Below are positions 1-12,012 of a DNA stretch of 64,000 nucleotides, piece after piece. Source of the stretch: Akebia trifoliata. Its lineage: Eukaryota > Streptophyta > Magnoliopsida > Ranunculales > Lardizabalaceae. The position numbers and the translations under genes were made by a program. The stretch covers positions 8,865,974 through 8,929,973 of the forward strand of contig CM030716.1 in assembly GCA_017979445.1 (NCBI GenBank), read 5' to 3'. Each line of letters starts with the position of its first letter. Position 1 is the first letter of the stretch. The notes beneath the pieces are model-generated. The model was not told where the DNA came from. It did not search any database and worked only from the letters and a program-made list of their open reading frames with translations.

Positions 1-1592
1 ACCCATAAATCCTTAATTCTTCAAAATCCATTTTTCTCACCCCCCTAACCTAAACTCAATCCCACATCACCTAAAAATCTAATACCAACCTACACCCTCA
101 AAATCCATTCCAAAATAACCCCCAACCAATTCCTAAAATTCAAAACCATTACATAACCTAAGCCCAAAATACTCCAAAACCCCTAAGCCCAAATCCATAT
201 CCAATTCATATCCAACCCACAACCCTAACCCATCAACCACTACCCACATCAACCAATCACCATCTTGATAATCAAATATGACACATGTCATCACCCCATC
301 TCACCTCCCTCACCCAACTACCTACCCCATTAATTTGTTTTAAATCCCATCTACCCACACATCAACCCATCACCTTTTCTCTCAAATCAGACACATCTAC
401 CCACACCCCTAACCTATACCTCCCTTAATCTACCCTCATCATTCCCTACAAAACGCACATCTACAACCTAAACCTACACCATCCTCTCAAGTCAAACACT
501 CAACCTCTCCCATCAACCTATCCCAACCTTTCATTTCCACCCACTTTAACACATGACATCATCTCCCTCACCCTCCCAAAATATCATCAACCACCTCTTT
601 AAATCATCCATTCTCTTAAATCAAATACCATTTAAATCACAACCACCATCTTAAACTAACCTCACTAAACACTCCACACAAATGGGTTGGGTAGGATCCA
701 AATCATTTGGGTCAAAACTCACCCATTTAACCCCCTTTCCCTAAATACCCTCCAATCTTCTCTAAATTACACCCACTTCTCTCTCAAACTAATAACCATT
801 CTATCCTTTTTCTTCATTTCACCCCATTATATCTCTAAAATAACTCCTCAACTTATATAAATACCATCCTTCTCTTCCCAAGAATGGCCCCCAACTTTCA
901 CTACAAAATTCTCTCCAACTCTCACTACTAACAACCATCACCAATCCTCCTCAAATCTCATATACAAAAAAAAATTATTATACTCCACTCATCTCTCTAA
1001 TCATCTCTTTTCTACTCCTTTAACCATACAAGAATTGTATTTTCATAAAATACTAAGGATTCAAGAAGAATAAACGAAGAAAGAAGATACAAGGTGGGTT
1101 TAAGGCAATCCCCATCCTCTCTCTTCTACACCCTCTCCTCCTCCCTCTTCTATCACCCTCTCCCCTTCATTTTATTTTTTAGGATGAATGGACCCCAAGG
1201 CTAAAGGTCTATAAGGGTCATTTCCATCAATGAAATGACCCTATGATCAAGCCGAAAATGAACCCCTATCTAAAGTACAAATGCACAACACGTGGCACAT
1301 CGTTTTTCATATTTTTTTAAATCAAAATGATCGAGTTGAGTTAAGGTTACCACTATTTAATGGGGAGAAAAGGGTGCCTAACACCTTCCATTTTCTCTAA
1401 CCGAGCCGCTTACCCGAATCTCAAGGGTTGATTTATCTTTATCTGTCGAGAGTCACCAGATACCAAAAATGTCACATTTTCTAAAAAAAATGCATATCGG
1501 GTAACCATTCACACCCACTTACAAAAATGAATGGTGGCAACTCCAAACCATTGTAGATGTGGTCATCATAATGGCGAAATCCCGTGTCTACA
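1..1592 (+). mobile_element. LTR (right part) of a Tat/Ogre-like Ty3/gypsy retrotransposon
   Basis: The right end reads TGTCTACA (1585-1592) and is followed at once by sequence that aligns with the repeat copies at about 37425 and 54662. Those copies read 'cccatac(c/t)taatg', so the boundary is placed at 1592. The stretch 1340-1592 holds phrases I associate with Tat/Ogre LTRs: 'gtgcctaacacctt', 'accgagccgcttacccgaa', and 'ggtggcaactcc' before the terminal TGTCTACA. The left 950 bases are rich in C, A and T and nearly lack G on this strand. The element enters from the left edge, so this may be a 3' LTR or a solo LTR. No gag or pol is present in the window. Family assignment is from memory of the LTR style. 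Confidence 0.6.
854..863 (+). promoter_or_regulatory. TATA box inside the Tat/Ogre-like LTR
   Basis: TATATAAATA lies in the LTR, about 730 bases before its right end. It is followed by the 'caagaatggcc' stretch and then CT-rich sequence. It is a plausible U3 promoter for the retroelement. The start of transcription cannot be read directly. Confidence 0.4.
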
Positions 1593-4500
1593 CCTAATGT
1601 TTTAAGCACGAAGTAAATGTTAAAAGATCATAAAGTTTTTGATATATTATAGTTGGGTCAAGTTTGGCAGTGGATACTAAGGGGCCAACACATTTAACAT
1701 ATATGACTTAAAAGCTTTGGATTCGGCTGATGTTTTGTGAGGATGCTTTCTATGTTGTAAGGTCCATCCTCACAAAAAATCATCCCAATTTGAAGCTTCT
1801 AACCCCATAAAAAATGTTTTAGAAATTGTGAACCATTGGTTTTTTATCGAAAATTTGTAAATCACTTTTGATGGACTTAGAAGTTTCAGATTAATTGGAC
1901 TGATTTTTTGTGAGGATGATCTACTCACCATAAGGATCATCCTTCACAAAAAATCAGCTCAATTCAAAAAATTTAAGTCATATAGGACAACATTGGCTCC
2001 GCAACGTTATCTACCTAACGCCACCCATTATAGTTATCGGATCTTGAGGAAACTTCTTGTCTCAATCAACGCACAACATCAAACTTACAGCTAAGATGGG
2101 AGGATATTTCAAAGGATTCCTAACAAAAGCAGATTGTTAGGACTCCTTTATTTAGGGATCTCTTGTATTTTCCTCTCATCTCAGCCCTACGATTTGACAC
2201 TGTACATAAATTAATTGTGTTTTGACATTGGAAAATTCCTTTTTGAGTATTGATTGTATCCATGTGATAAAGTTATTTTTATGTATCCAAGTTTTAAATA
2301 GTACCAATCATCCTCATTATTAGGTCTTAATCAATTTTATCAACCATATGGTTTACATGCTTGATTAAAGTTTTAAAAATTAATTAGGACAGACTGGTTC
2401 ATAAGTTAAAGATGCACGTTCAGTTGTGTTTGTTTCTCACACGTCCAACCCTGCCAGTTATGTATGTTGGTACGAGGTGGTTCCTTGCCCTAGGGCCATT
2501 CATTTAGTGGTAGACTTTATTATTATGTTGATGACAATAATGGGTGTGGTGATCGTTATTTATTTATTTATTTATTTGGCTTTGTTGGACACATGTACCA
2601 TCCACCTGCACGTGACAGCAATTAAATATACTATTTTATGTGGAGGGGTGTATAGAGAGTTGAAGGTGTGACTTTGAGAGCAAATCTAGTCATCCTTACA
2701 ATCTCAACTAACCACCCCTGGTAGGTGTGGTGATTGTAGCACTAATCGAAGTGCAAGAAGAAGAAATATGCAATTCACATTTTTTCGTAAGGAAAATGAA
2801 TGGAAAATTATTTTTTCTTGAAAAATATAATTTTCAAACATATGATTGAATATTTTCTCTAGAATTTATTTTTCACTCCAAAGTTTTTTTTTTCAGCTAG
2901 ACTAGCTGTAAAATGTGTTCCTACCCCATCCTTTGGAAAAATGATTTTGCAAATGATGCTCTCTCTCTCTCTCTTGTCCGACTTTGAAGTCAGCAGGCCA
3001 CTTCAACTTTTGAAGGAACCCTCCTTGTTACAAGACAAGTGAAGTTTTGAATTTATTTCACACCCCTATATTTTTGTCAAAATTTGGAATAACTCCTTGA
3101 AAATGTCACGTTTAATCCAATGGAGAGGATTCCTTCATAACTTTGAAAGCGGGCAGCCCGCTTCAAAAATTTTTCCCCATTCTCTCAAGGAATTCAAATT
3201 TCCTTTAGAATGAATTCCTTACAATCATACCAGCTGATAAAGTTATATGAAACCCTTTCCTTGCTAACATAGTAAGATTTTGGGCCTTACTAAGAGTCAT
3301 TTTGCTCAATTGGATTATCACATCAGAAATCCAATACCACAACCCTCTTTAAGTTTCATTGCAAAACTTAGATTCAAAAAAAAAATTCATTTGAACTTGA
3401 TCTAAGGTTTTGAAAATGAATGGCTACTGAACTTGCACATAAATCTCAAACTTAAAAATGAAATTTAACGGTGAAAGATAATTGTTTTTTAATTTCCTTT
3501 TTTTCAAAATTGATAGAATTTCGTCCTTTGCAACCCTAAAGCATTGTATCGTGACCCTTACTTAGTAAGGCAAAGGGACTCTAAAGTTATTTGATCGACA
3601 AAAGGTTTTGGAATAAAAACAAGAAAGACTATTAAATATCATTTTCATTGTTATACGAGTCAATTGTTTGTCCTCGGAGTTCACAAGATTCCTTCGGCCA
3701 GGACCCCACAAAAATTTTGGAATTTTTTTTTTTTAAATACTAAAATCTTGGTATAAAAAATTATTTCACAGTTGCATAGACTGTGCTACTGTGGATGGTT
3801 GCGTGGCCTCCACAAAATATTTTTAGAGTTTCGATTGCCAGTCCAACTTTTGCTAATAACACCCTAATTCATATGTAAATTAGCAAAAAATTAACACACA
3901 TCTTGGGATGTTGTTAGTAAAAGTTGGTGTGCAAATTGAAGCTCTTTATTTTTATATAGGAAAAAATTTTCCCTACTAATGCAATAAGATTTCAAGTCTT
4001 ATTAAAGATTGTTGAACTTATATGGATTGCCATATTATTAGCAATCCAACGCCACAACCCTCAATGTTTCAGGGAGAAGTTCAAATAAAAAGATATATTA
4101 AAAAGAAATTTTATTTAATTTTTGACTTGATCCAAGGTTTTGAAAATATACGGCTAATGAACTCTTGAATTTAAAATAAAATTTTAGTAATGAAAATAAC
4201 CTTTATTAATTTTAAAAGTCCTCTACATCTCTATTGCATCAAATCATGTTTATCATGCCACAGGATGAGGGCAACAACCCTTATTGCGTGTAATCCCCTC
4301 TGCAACTCAATCAATGGACATAATTGATACTCACTAATGGTAGCAATATTGGATGATAAAATGGAAGTGTTGAGAGTTTAAGTTGATCATACGGTTTTGA
4401 TTTTCCTTTGTGGGTCCACCAGTGCCATGAGTTGAAGATCAGCAAGTCCATGTCCTTGCATTACCCCCAACTATTGAGTCAAGTTTCAAAACCAGGCCTA

Positions 4501-4690
4501 CTTTTTCGGAACCAGATCAACTAAATACGGTGTACGATACAGCAAAACTGAAACTCCATAATCCTGCAAAAAATTTCATTCGGATGTCATTTGGGTCTGC
4601 TAATGCAGTTTGATCCGACTGAAAAAGCAAGGGTTAGTGCCTTGAACTTGAGTCCATAAACGTAGGGTCAGGCTTAAAACTTTCGACCCC
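1593..4690. repeat. Large dispersed repeat, copy A (third, partial copy of the tandem unit)
   Basis: 1593-3370 matches 37420-38829, 3371-4265 matches 42302-43285, and about 4285-4690 matches 52545-52803. Copy A lacks everything equivalent to 43285-52545, with the join at about 4282 ('aacccttatt|gcgtgtaat'). It also lacks the CACTA insertions of copy B, so it shows the pre-insertion state. No coding region is recognisable in it. CT repeats near 2960 and AT-rich runs are all that stand out. Past 4690 it diverges from the tandem units. Confidence 0.7.
1681..2000. mobile_element. Hairpin MITE in copy A
   Basis: Ends GGGGCCAACACATT and ...CAACATTGGCTCC are inverted repeats. Inside are two internal hairpins of the type 'gctgattttttgtgaggatgat' / 'atcatcctcacaaaaaatcag'. 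The same element is at 37512-37832 and 54751-55079, in the equivalent place of the other repeat copies, so it inserted before the duplication. Confidence 0.6.
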
Positions 4691-5141
4691 TTATATCCGG
4701 GTTGGATTAAGACCTAAAACAATGTCCAGCCGGGTCTTCAAGTATATAATATGTAATATCAAATGATTCCTACTCATTTCGAAAAGGTACGAGTTTTTTT
4801 TTTTTTTTTGATAAAATAAAGTTCTGACTTAAGGACCAAAAGAGATACAGTGACTTCTACATGATATAGATCACCTCTTTAAGATCAGGTTCATCCAAGC
4901 CTGACCCAACCCACCCATTCACAACCCTACCCATCAGCTATGGTACCCATTATTTAATGAGTATGGCCCTCTTGATATGGGTATATATAGGTTAGACGAT
5001 TGTGGTCAACAATCAGTAATTATATTGATTTCTTGTCGATTTCTCCTCGTTAGGACCACAACTCCAAGTGAGGCTTTGAGAAGGGCACTTTTGTCATTTT
5101 ATAGTTTCGAATCTAGACTGTTATATTGTCTGTTGGTTAGG
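4691..5141. other. No gene or element recognised
   Basis: AT-rich spacer with a T run at about 4795-4809. No convincing reading frame, RNA gene or terminal repeats seen. Confidence 0.5.
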
Positions 5142-6186
5142 AGTGCACGTTGGATCGGTCTAAACTGAGAACTGAACCAATTAGGGATGGTTTGATTCGA
5201 TTTTATATAAAATTGGTTCGGTTCTAGGTTAAAGTTTTAAAAAATCGATTAATTTGATTCGGTTCTCAATTTAGAGGTGTCCTAAAACCAAATCAAACCA
5301 AGAACCAAACCAAAATACATGTTGTGACGATGTACAAAACATTATAAATAAATTTATTTGATTCTAACAAGTATCACTTTAAAATAGTAAGCGGCTTTAA
5401 AATTATGAAGGAACCTCTTTATTAAATGACACATGATGTTTTAAATTTATTCCACCCTCCTAAATTTTCGTTAAAATTGTAATACTTCCTTTAAATATCA
5501 TGTGTAATCCAATGGAAAATGTTTTATCAACATTTTGATGCGATAAATCCTTTAAAAAAAAATCTTCACTCAATCAATGACACAACTATATTCAAATTAA
5601 ATGAGACAGTTTTATGTCAAATCAAAAGTTAAATTGATAAAAAATCTCACTACCCTTACTAATTTAATGAGAAAGCAATACTTTACCAAGCCTCATCCAT
5701 GATCAAAATGGCATCGAGATGTATTCTATTAGTAAGGCTAGTTAGACTCTTCGAGACCAAATTAAAAATAAATAATTTTATTCAATTGAGTGATACTCTT
5801 TCTCCTTCATTCACTCCTCCTCCATTGAAGATCTATTACAAACTTGAAGAACTCAAAGTCGAAGAAATCGATTAGATTTTGAATCGATCAAATAATTTCC
5901 ATTGAACTCTATATCCTCGATTGAAGCTTTTCTCCCATTGAAGTTGTTATAGATGGGACGATTGAAGCTCTTCCTTCGTACAAACTGAACCCTAACCCTC
6001 CTTGGTTTAAGAGAGCGAAAATGATCATTATGATTTAGGAGAACCGTGAACCGAACCAAACTAAGGTTGGTTTGGGTTGGTTCGATTCTAAGGATAGTCG
6101 ATTCGGTTTCGATTCCAAATTTGTAAAATCGACCTATGTCAATTCGATTCCAATTTGACCTCAAACCGAACCAAGTTGCACCCCCT
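5142..6186. mobile_element. TIR element rich in GGTTCGGTT-type motifs (about 1 kb)
   Basis: The left end GAGTGCACGTTGGATCGG is an imperfect inverted repeat of the right end (CCAAGTTGCACCCCCT). Both ends continue inward with many copies of 'ggttcggtt' or 'gaaccgaacc'. Imperfect flanking repeats (ctgttggt / ctattggg) suggest an 8-9 bp target duplication. A second member is at 60451-61371. There is no transposase. The middle is CT-rich, with a short reading frame on the minus strand (5853-6164) that I regard as chance. Confidence 0.55.
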
Positions 6187-6765
6187 ACTATTGGGCTAGA
6201 TCGATTAATTTTTGGGTTATTTAGACATGCCTACCACATTTTGATCAATATTTTAGACACCCTTATGTTTTCTAATTAACAATAAGCCCCCTTGAATAAT
6301 GTCTTTTGTGAGAGACTAATTGAAAATTGACCTAAATGCCTTTGTTTTCAATGTTTAGTATAAAAAAATATCTAGGTTTTTCTCTTTGGACCTAAGACTT
6401 TTTCAACTTCTGGGTATAAACTTTTTTATCCTTGTCGTCAAGCTTGAGACCTAAGATTCTATCTATTTCAACCTTCAAATTTCAAAAATTAGATTATTAT
6501 TATTATTATTGAAGTAAAAGATAATAAAAATTTTTGGGAAAAAAATTAATGGCTTTCCATTCCACAATTCGTTTAAGAGTAGGTTGAATTCATTTGAGAA
6601 AAAATGAGGTCAAGTAGGTAGAAATAATTTACTTTGATGATATGAAATTGAAGATTGACAGTTTTTAACAATTTTTTGAGAGAAAATAAGGATAATATTT
6701 TTTTTTTTCTTCACAAGGTTGAAAATGAGATGGGTGTTATTTAAGCCATTTTTTGGTTAGTTTAT
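6187..6765. other. AT-rich spacer, nothing recognised
   Basis: Contains a short ATT microsatellite near 6492-6510 and A/T runs. No supportable gene or terminal repeats. Confidence 0.45.
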
Positions 6766-7094
6766 GGGGCATTTTCGAAATACCCCCTTGTTAAATTGGT
6801 GATATTAGATTTAGTTCCTTGCAAAATGTAATAGTAGGTTTACCCCCCTTAATCATAAGTCAATGTTATGTTTTCATGATTTAATGCTGAAATTTTGATT
6901 TTATTTTCAAAATGCTCTGTAAATACTTAAATTATTAAATCAAAATTTGAAAGAAAGAAAAATCAAAATTTTACAATTAAATCATCAAGCAAAATGAGTA
7001 TTAACTTACCATCAAAGGGGTAAACCTAATCTTGCAATTTGTAAGAGGGTAAACTTAATATCACCAATTTAACAGGAGTATTTCTAAAATTCCC
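6766..7094. mobile_element. Foldback MITE with about 110-bp inverted repeats
   Basis: The left arm (ggggcattttcgaaatac, then 'ttgttaaattggtgatatta', then 'aggtttaccccc') is matched in reverse complement by the right arm ending 'gtatttctaaaattccc'. The arms are roughly 80% alike by eye. Flanking TTA/TAA-like bases would fit a Tourist/PIF-type target, but this is not decisive. Confidence 0.6.
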
Positions 7095-7241
7095 TAATTC
7101 ATAAAAGAAGAAGTAAGGGTACAAGTTATGAGTTTGAAAAACAAGGGTGTATCTCCACTAAAATATGGCATGTTTAAATCACCTTTAATTTTTGTCCACC
7201 ACACCAAACTAAAGCTGTTAGAGTATACTGCCTCTCATTTT

Positions 7242-7414
7242 GTTGAGCTGTTGACAAATGAAGACACAAAGGTGACAAAAACTCGTGGTGACATGCACAT
7301 TACCGTAAAAAATTTTCCACGAGATACGAGTAAAAAGCATCTACGGTCGTGTGCACGGCATGACACCATTTTGATCACCTTTGTGTATCCGTTTGTATCA
7401 TTCCAGCATTTTCC
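7242..7414. mobile_element. Small foldback element (family shared with 16773-16942)
   Basis: The left arm 'gacacaaaggtgacaaaa' pairs with the right arm 'gatcacctttgtgtatc'. The centre holds 'aaaagcatctacggtcgtgtgca'-like sequence also found in the element at 16773-16942. A 142-codon open frame (7128-7556) crosses this hairpin and is probably fortuitous. Confidence 0.5.
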
Positions 7415-7609
7415 TTACTTGAAAGTTAAGAGGGATCCGTTTTTTAACGTAATTTCTTGTTTTATTCCTACTGCAACTCTTTTGACAAGACATTCTAACA
7501 AAATAACCCCCAACAACATGTCCCTAGTATTCTTAAAACTGACAGAAAAGCCATAATGATACGAGATAATGAGATAACGAGACATGGGTGTCCCATTTAT
7601 TAGCATCAT

Positions 7610-8835
7610 CTACTCCACGTAGTAGGCTACCTATTCAACTCTATTTAACCTACCAACCATGGGTCATACTTTTCCGTGGTTTACAACTCTCTTGATATAA
7701 AGTATTTCTCGAATAAGGTGGTGGAATGATCGAATAATGTAACAGTCAACGGTCAGAAATGACTAATCATACTTATCTTTTTATTTTATTTTTAATATCA
7801 CAAGGTTTTCCCTTCATCGTTTAGGGATGGAATTGGTCCCTATGATCACACGTTCCAACCCTATGAAAATTTTTCAACATATAACATGATAAGTTAAAAG
7901 ACTACTCAATTTCGAACACATAATCAGAGGGACAAAACCCTTATTGTTAGTTTTAGCGTTGAGCGAAATCCCAAAGGTTATTCACGTTGGTTTTAGATCA
8001 GTATGTCAAACCCCTAATAATGTACCACATGACATGAAAAATTCGATGTGCAATTGCACAAATCCCTCGAAAGCACAATTTGTATGAACTTATTTTAAAC
8101 TAGTGCTACAACCTGGTGGATTGGGCAGATTGAAGGGTAGACCCAAGCTCAATTAAAATGAGTAGAACCCTCTACTTGGGCATTAAGCCTAAGCTCATTA
8201 ACTCAAGTTCTAAAAAAGGCTTTTAAATTCGGATTACCTCAAGTTAGGTGGTTTTGAGAGAGTTGGACTCAATGAAAAAGCCTAACTTTATTTTGGTTAG
8301 TAAAGAAATTTATATCTTAAATAAGAAAGACAATTGACATCAAAAATTAAAAATATTTCTTATGTCATTATAAAATATATTATGAATATAAAATTATTTG
8401 TATATCATATTATAGTATTGGTTTCGAGTTGAGCTTGGTTGCAGATCCCTCAACTCAAGCTCAGCCCAAATTAATGTTGGGTTGAGTTAATCTAACCCAG
8501 CTCAACTCATATTCTACATAACTCAGGCTCATGCTCTCCCTAGTTGCGACCCAATTTTAAACTCATTTTTTCCCGCTCAGAGTTGGATAACTTCCCAACT
8601 TCTTGGAGTACGGAATCTGCATTGTATGGAGAGTAGACAATCCACGTAGCACACAAGTACACCTTTCAAAATTAAAATTATATTATATTCTCTCCACTTA
8701 TACTTAGATGCATTTTCAAAATAAAAATAAAAAATAATTTATGAAAAGGAAAAACTTTTGAAGTTATTGTAAATAAGGACAAAAATATATAAATGCTTAG
8801 CCAAGAGATGGATATATAAATATATAAATGCTTTG
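7610..8835. other. Spacer with decayed repeat sequence
   Basis: 8100-8560 has repeated 'aagctcaattaa' and 'ggttgagtt' motifs resembling the degenerate ends of a TIR element, but I could not define its boundaries. The rest is AT-rich with no gene. Confidence 0.35.
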
Positions 8836-9234
8836 TCCTACCTGAGTTAGAAGTTTTGGAATAGGCTGATTTTTTGTGAGAATGATCTCTATGGTGAGGA
8901 GATTATTCTCACCAAAAATCAGCCCATTCCAAAACTTCTAACCCCATCACAAATGATTTACAAAAAATGAACTGTCCCCGATTTTTCAACTTGTAAACAT
9001 GGGTTAAAAATTTTAGAATGGACTGATTTTTGGTGAGGATGATCTCCTCATCATAAAAATCATCCTCACCAAAAACCAGCCCATTCCAATACTTCTAACT
9101 CATGTAGGACAAAACATGTTGGGCAAATTGTTGGGTAAAATAGGTGTTGAACGTTTCCCATATATACAAAAATCAATCTATTTCAAAACTTCTAACCCAT
9201 GTAGGACAAAACATGTTGGGTGCCGAATAGGACC

Positions 9235-9269
<35 letters not shown>

Positions 9270-9780
9270 GTTTGGAGGTCCTAAAGAGAATTAAATATTG
9301 TGTCAAATATTTTTCAAAACATAAGTTAAAAGTTTCAAAATTGACTGATTTTTTGTGGGGATGATTTTTATAATGAGGAGATCATCCTTACCAAAAATCA
9401 GTTTGTTTTGAAATTTCTAACCCTATCAAAAGTAATTTACAAAAATAGGACGGTTCACGATTCTTTAACTTGTAAACATAGGTTAGAAGTTTTAGAATGG
9501 GCTGATTTTTTTGTGCGAATGATCTTTATGGTGAGTCGATCATCCCCACCAAAAATCAGTCTATTCATAAACTTCTAACCCCATAAAAAATAGTTTACAA
9601 AAAATAGATGTTTCACGACTCTTCAACTTATAAACATGGGGCTAGAAGTTTCGAAATGAGCTGATTTTTGGTGAGGATGATCTTCTTGCCATAAAGATCA
9701 TCCTCATTAAAAATCAGTCCATTCCAAAACTTCTAACTCATGTAGGATAAAACATGTAGGGTAAAACGTAGGACAAATAG
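8836..9780. repeat. Cluster of hairpin modules from the GGGTCCCGTTCAGC MITE family
   Basis: At least three inverted-repeat modules follow one another. Each has 'ttggaatgggctgatttttg' on one arm and 'caaaaatcagcccattccaa' on the other, with the loop between the 'gatgatctc' and 'gagatcatc' halves. A TA microsatellite (9238-9266) lies inside. The modules are arranged as truncated and nested copies of the MITE that is intact at 9817-10183. Confidence 0.6.
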
Positions 9781-9816
9781 TAGGGTGCCAAACATTTTTC
9801 ATATGTATATATATAT

Positions 9817-10183
9817 GGGTCCCGTTCAGCACCAAACATTTTGGTCAACATTTTAGCCAATCATTTTTGTCCTACATGGATTAGAAGTTTTGGAATGAGC
9901 TGATTTTTGGTGAGGATGATCTCTACGGTGAGGAGATCATCCTCACAAAAAATCAGCCCATTCCAAAACTTCTAGCCCCATGTTTACAAGTTGAAAAATC
10001 TTGGACCGTCCATTTTTTGTAAACCATTTTTGATGGGGTTAGAAGTTTTGGAATAGGCTGATTTTTGGTGATGATGATCTCCTCACCGTAGAGATCATCC
10101 TCACCAAAAATCAGCCCATTCCAAAACTTCTAACCCATGTTTTGAAAAATGTTTTGCAAAATGTTTGGTGCTGAACATTTCCC
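9817..10183. mobile_element. MITE in a TA microsatellite (367 bp)
   Basis: Starts GGGTCCCGTTCAGCACCAAA and ends TTTGGTGCTGAACATTTCCC, inverted repeats of each other. Two long internal hairpins follow. (TA)n tracts flank both ends, as for related copies at 28598-28950 and 40812-41199. No coding capacity. Confidence 0.75.
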
Positions 10184-10208
10184 TATATATATATGGAATG
10201 GATCAAGG

Positions 10209-10566
10209 GACATATGAAAAAACATATGTAAAAACAATGTAACATTAATAAATTTTCAAAATATAGGTTAGAAATTTCGGATTGAGCTGATTTTTTGTGA
10301 GGATGATCTCTATAATGGGAAGATCATGCGAAAAAAAAAATCATTCCAATCTAAAACTTCTAACCCTATTAAAAGTGATTTAGAATGTGGACCATCGATT
10401 TTTTGCCAATAATTTGTAAATCACTTTTGATGGATTTAGAATTTTCAGATTAAGCTGATTTTGTGTGAGGGTGATCTTCTCATCATAGCGACCATCCTCG
10501 CAAAAACTCAGCTCAATCCAAAACCTCTAACATATGTTTTGAAAACCATTGTTTTTACATATGGGC
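10209..10566. mobile_element. MITE related to the hairpin family, CATATGTAAAAACAATG ends
   Basis: The left end 'acatatgtaaaaacaatg' is mirrored by the right end 'cattgtttttacatatg'. The interior has the same 'ctgattttttgtgaggatga' hairpins as its neighbours, so it seems to be a subfamily with swapped outer ends. Confidence 0.55.
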
Positions 10567-10910
10567 CATGAATCGCCTTCACGAAATAGTTTTGATTTTT
10601 TAAAACCATGGGCTGGTGTGCTTGGTACTAGTGATTTTTTTATTTTTTCCAAATGTTTAAGAATGATTGAGATGAATTGGACAGCCCAAAGAATGTTTGC
10701 AAGGATGGAAGCCAACCCTAGGAAGACTAGCCGACATTATCATGACCCAAAACCAGGGGTCGTCTTCTATTAAATAAATCCTTTCTTAGAGTACTCTCTT
10801 GAAAGGGTTTGGAGTTTGGACCATCAAAGTGGTGTTAATTAGACGATAGAGCTGCAGCACGCAACTTTTAAGATTTGGAAATGACCTGACTTTCCTCCTT
10901 TCCAACTCTT
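10567..10910. other. Spacer, nothing recognised
   Basis: Overlapping short open frames on both strands (10527-10773) have no recognisable similarity. No repeat ends seen. Confidence 0.35.
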
Positions 10911-11369
10911 AGGCTGTGTTTGGATTGAGGGAAAGGGAGGGAAGAGAAACTCATTAAGGGAAGAGAAGGGAAGGGAAGAGAAGACTAGTTTCTCTTCACC
11001 CTGTTTGGATTGAAAGAGAAGAGAAGAGAAATAATCAAGTTTCTCCTGTTTGGTTATGATTCATAAGAGAAGAGAAGAGAAATTATTCTTGTTAAATGAC
11101 TATTATACCCTTCACATAGTCTAAAGAACAAAATTGTATTTATGTAATGATACAAAATATAAACACCTAAACTTATTTATAAAGAATATGATAAATATTC
11201 ATCTTCCAACCAAATATCATACTAAGAAATTATTTTTAGTCCAAATGACTATTATACCCTTCATAGTTTACAAATAATCATTGCACTTAAATTAATAGCA
11301 ACTTTATTTATTTAGGAAAAACTACTTAAGGGACCCTTGCAGAAGGATTTTTTAATGTTGAACTCACTA

Positions 11370-11485
11370 CTGTTTATTGACGAGTTAACTTTTTATTTAC
11401 TGACGAACTTGACGCTTTTTTAATTACTGTCAAGTTCATCATTTTTTCAAATAAAAAGTTGTGAAGTCGACATTGATAAAATCCA
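11370..11485. repeat. Short imperfect inverted repeat
   Basis: 'gttaactttttatttactgacgaacttgac' is partly mirrored by 'gtcaagttcatcattttttcaaataaaaagtt' about 15 bases later. It could be a small foldback insertion. No function suggested. Confidence 0.35.
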
Positions 11486-11574
11486 CCCATTTCCAATTTT
11501 CGAGTTTTTTTGACTAAAGAACCAAACCAGCCCTAATGTATCTCTTAAGGAGAAGAAAGCAATAAAAAGTCGAC

Positions 11575-12012
11575 TATGGCATTGCTGCTGCAGCAATCCT
11601 CAATGCCAATGTCACTCTCACTGATCTCCCGCACGTCCTCTACAACCTCCAATTCAATGCAACCGTAAATGCCAATGTAGTTGGATTGAAGGGGGGTGGG
11701 ATTGTCAATGTTAAATCTCTTAGATGGGGAGAGGTTGAGGATGTGGGATCAATTGGAGAAGTGTTTGATGTTATCTTAGGTTACCTCTTCGAACCTCTTC
11801 TTAGTACACTTCGATTTTTCTTAAATGGAGACAATGATGTCATGTTCTTGATGGCTCATTTGAAGAGGTGTTTTGATTTTGTTTACTTTAAAAAGGCAAG
11901 GAAGATGCTTGAAGTTCTGAAGATTCACTCGGATCCTCTATCACCTGGATCTCAAATTGGTGTCGTGGTTTACATTTTTGCCGGGAAACATAAAACAATG
12001 TCTGTTCAATGA
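11575..12012 (+). pseudogene. METTL21-type protein methyltransferase C-terminal fragment
   Basis: An open frame of about 145 codons begins at YGIAAAAILNANVTLTDLPH and includes VVGLKGGGIVNVKSLRWGEVED, VFDVILG, EPLLSTLRFFLNG, VMFLMAHLKR, FFKKAR-like and HSDPLSPGSQIGVVVY stretches. These match my memory of the SAM-dependent methyltransferase family 16 (METTL21/FAM86 type), which methylates lysines of cytosolic proteins. About ten residues that usually follow VILG, carrying the (D/S)DVVY motif, are missing, and so is the N-terminal SAM-binding half. It is therefore an internally deleted 3' fragment without a start codon. It lies on the + strand, opposite to the SLU7 and Mei2-like fragments in the same element, and has no visible promoter. 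Transcription cannot be judged from sequence. Confidence 0.75.

Noticed and set aside
2426..2671. 81-codon frame in repeat copy A
   Set aside because: Not conserved in the equivalent part of copy B, where the frame is broken; no domain.
7128..7556. 142-codon open frame on the + strand
   Set aside because: It runs through a foldback element, has no recognisable domain and no coding-like composition; likely chance.
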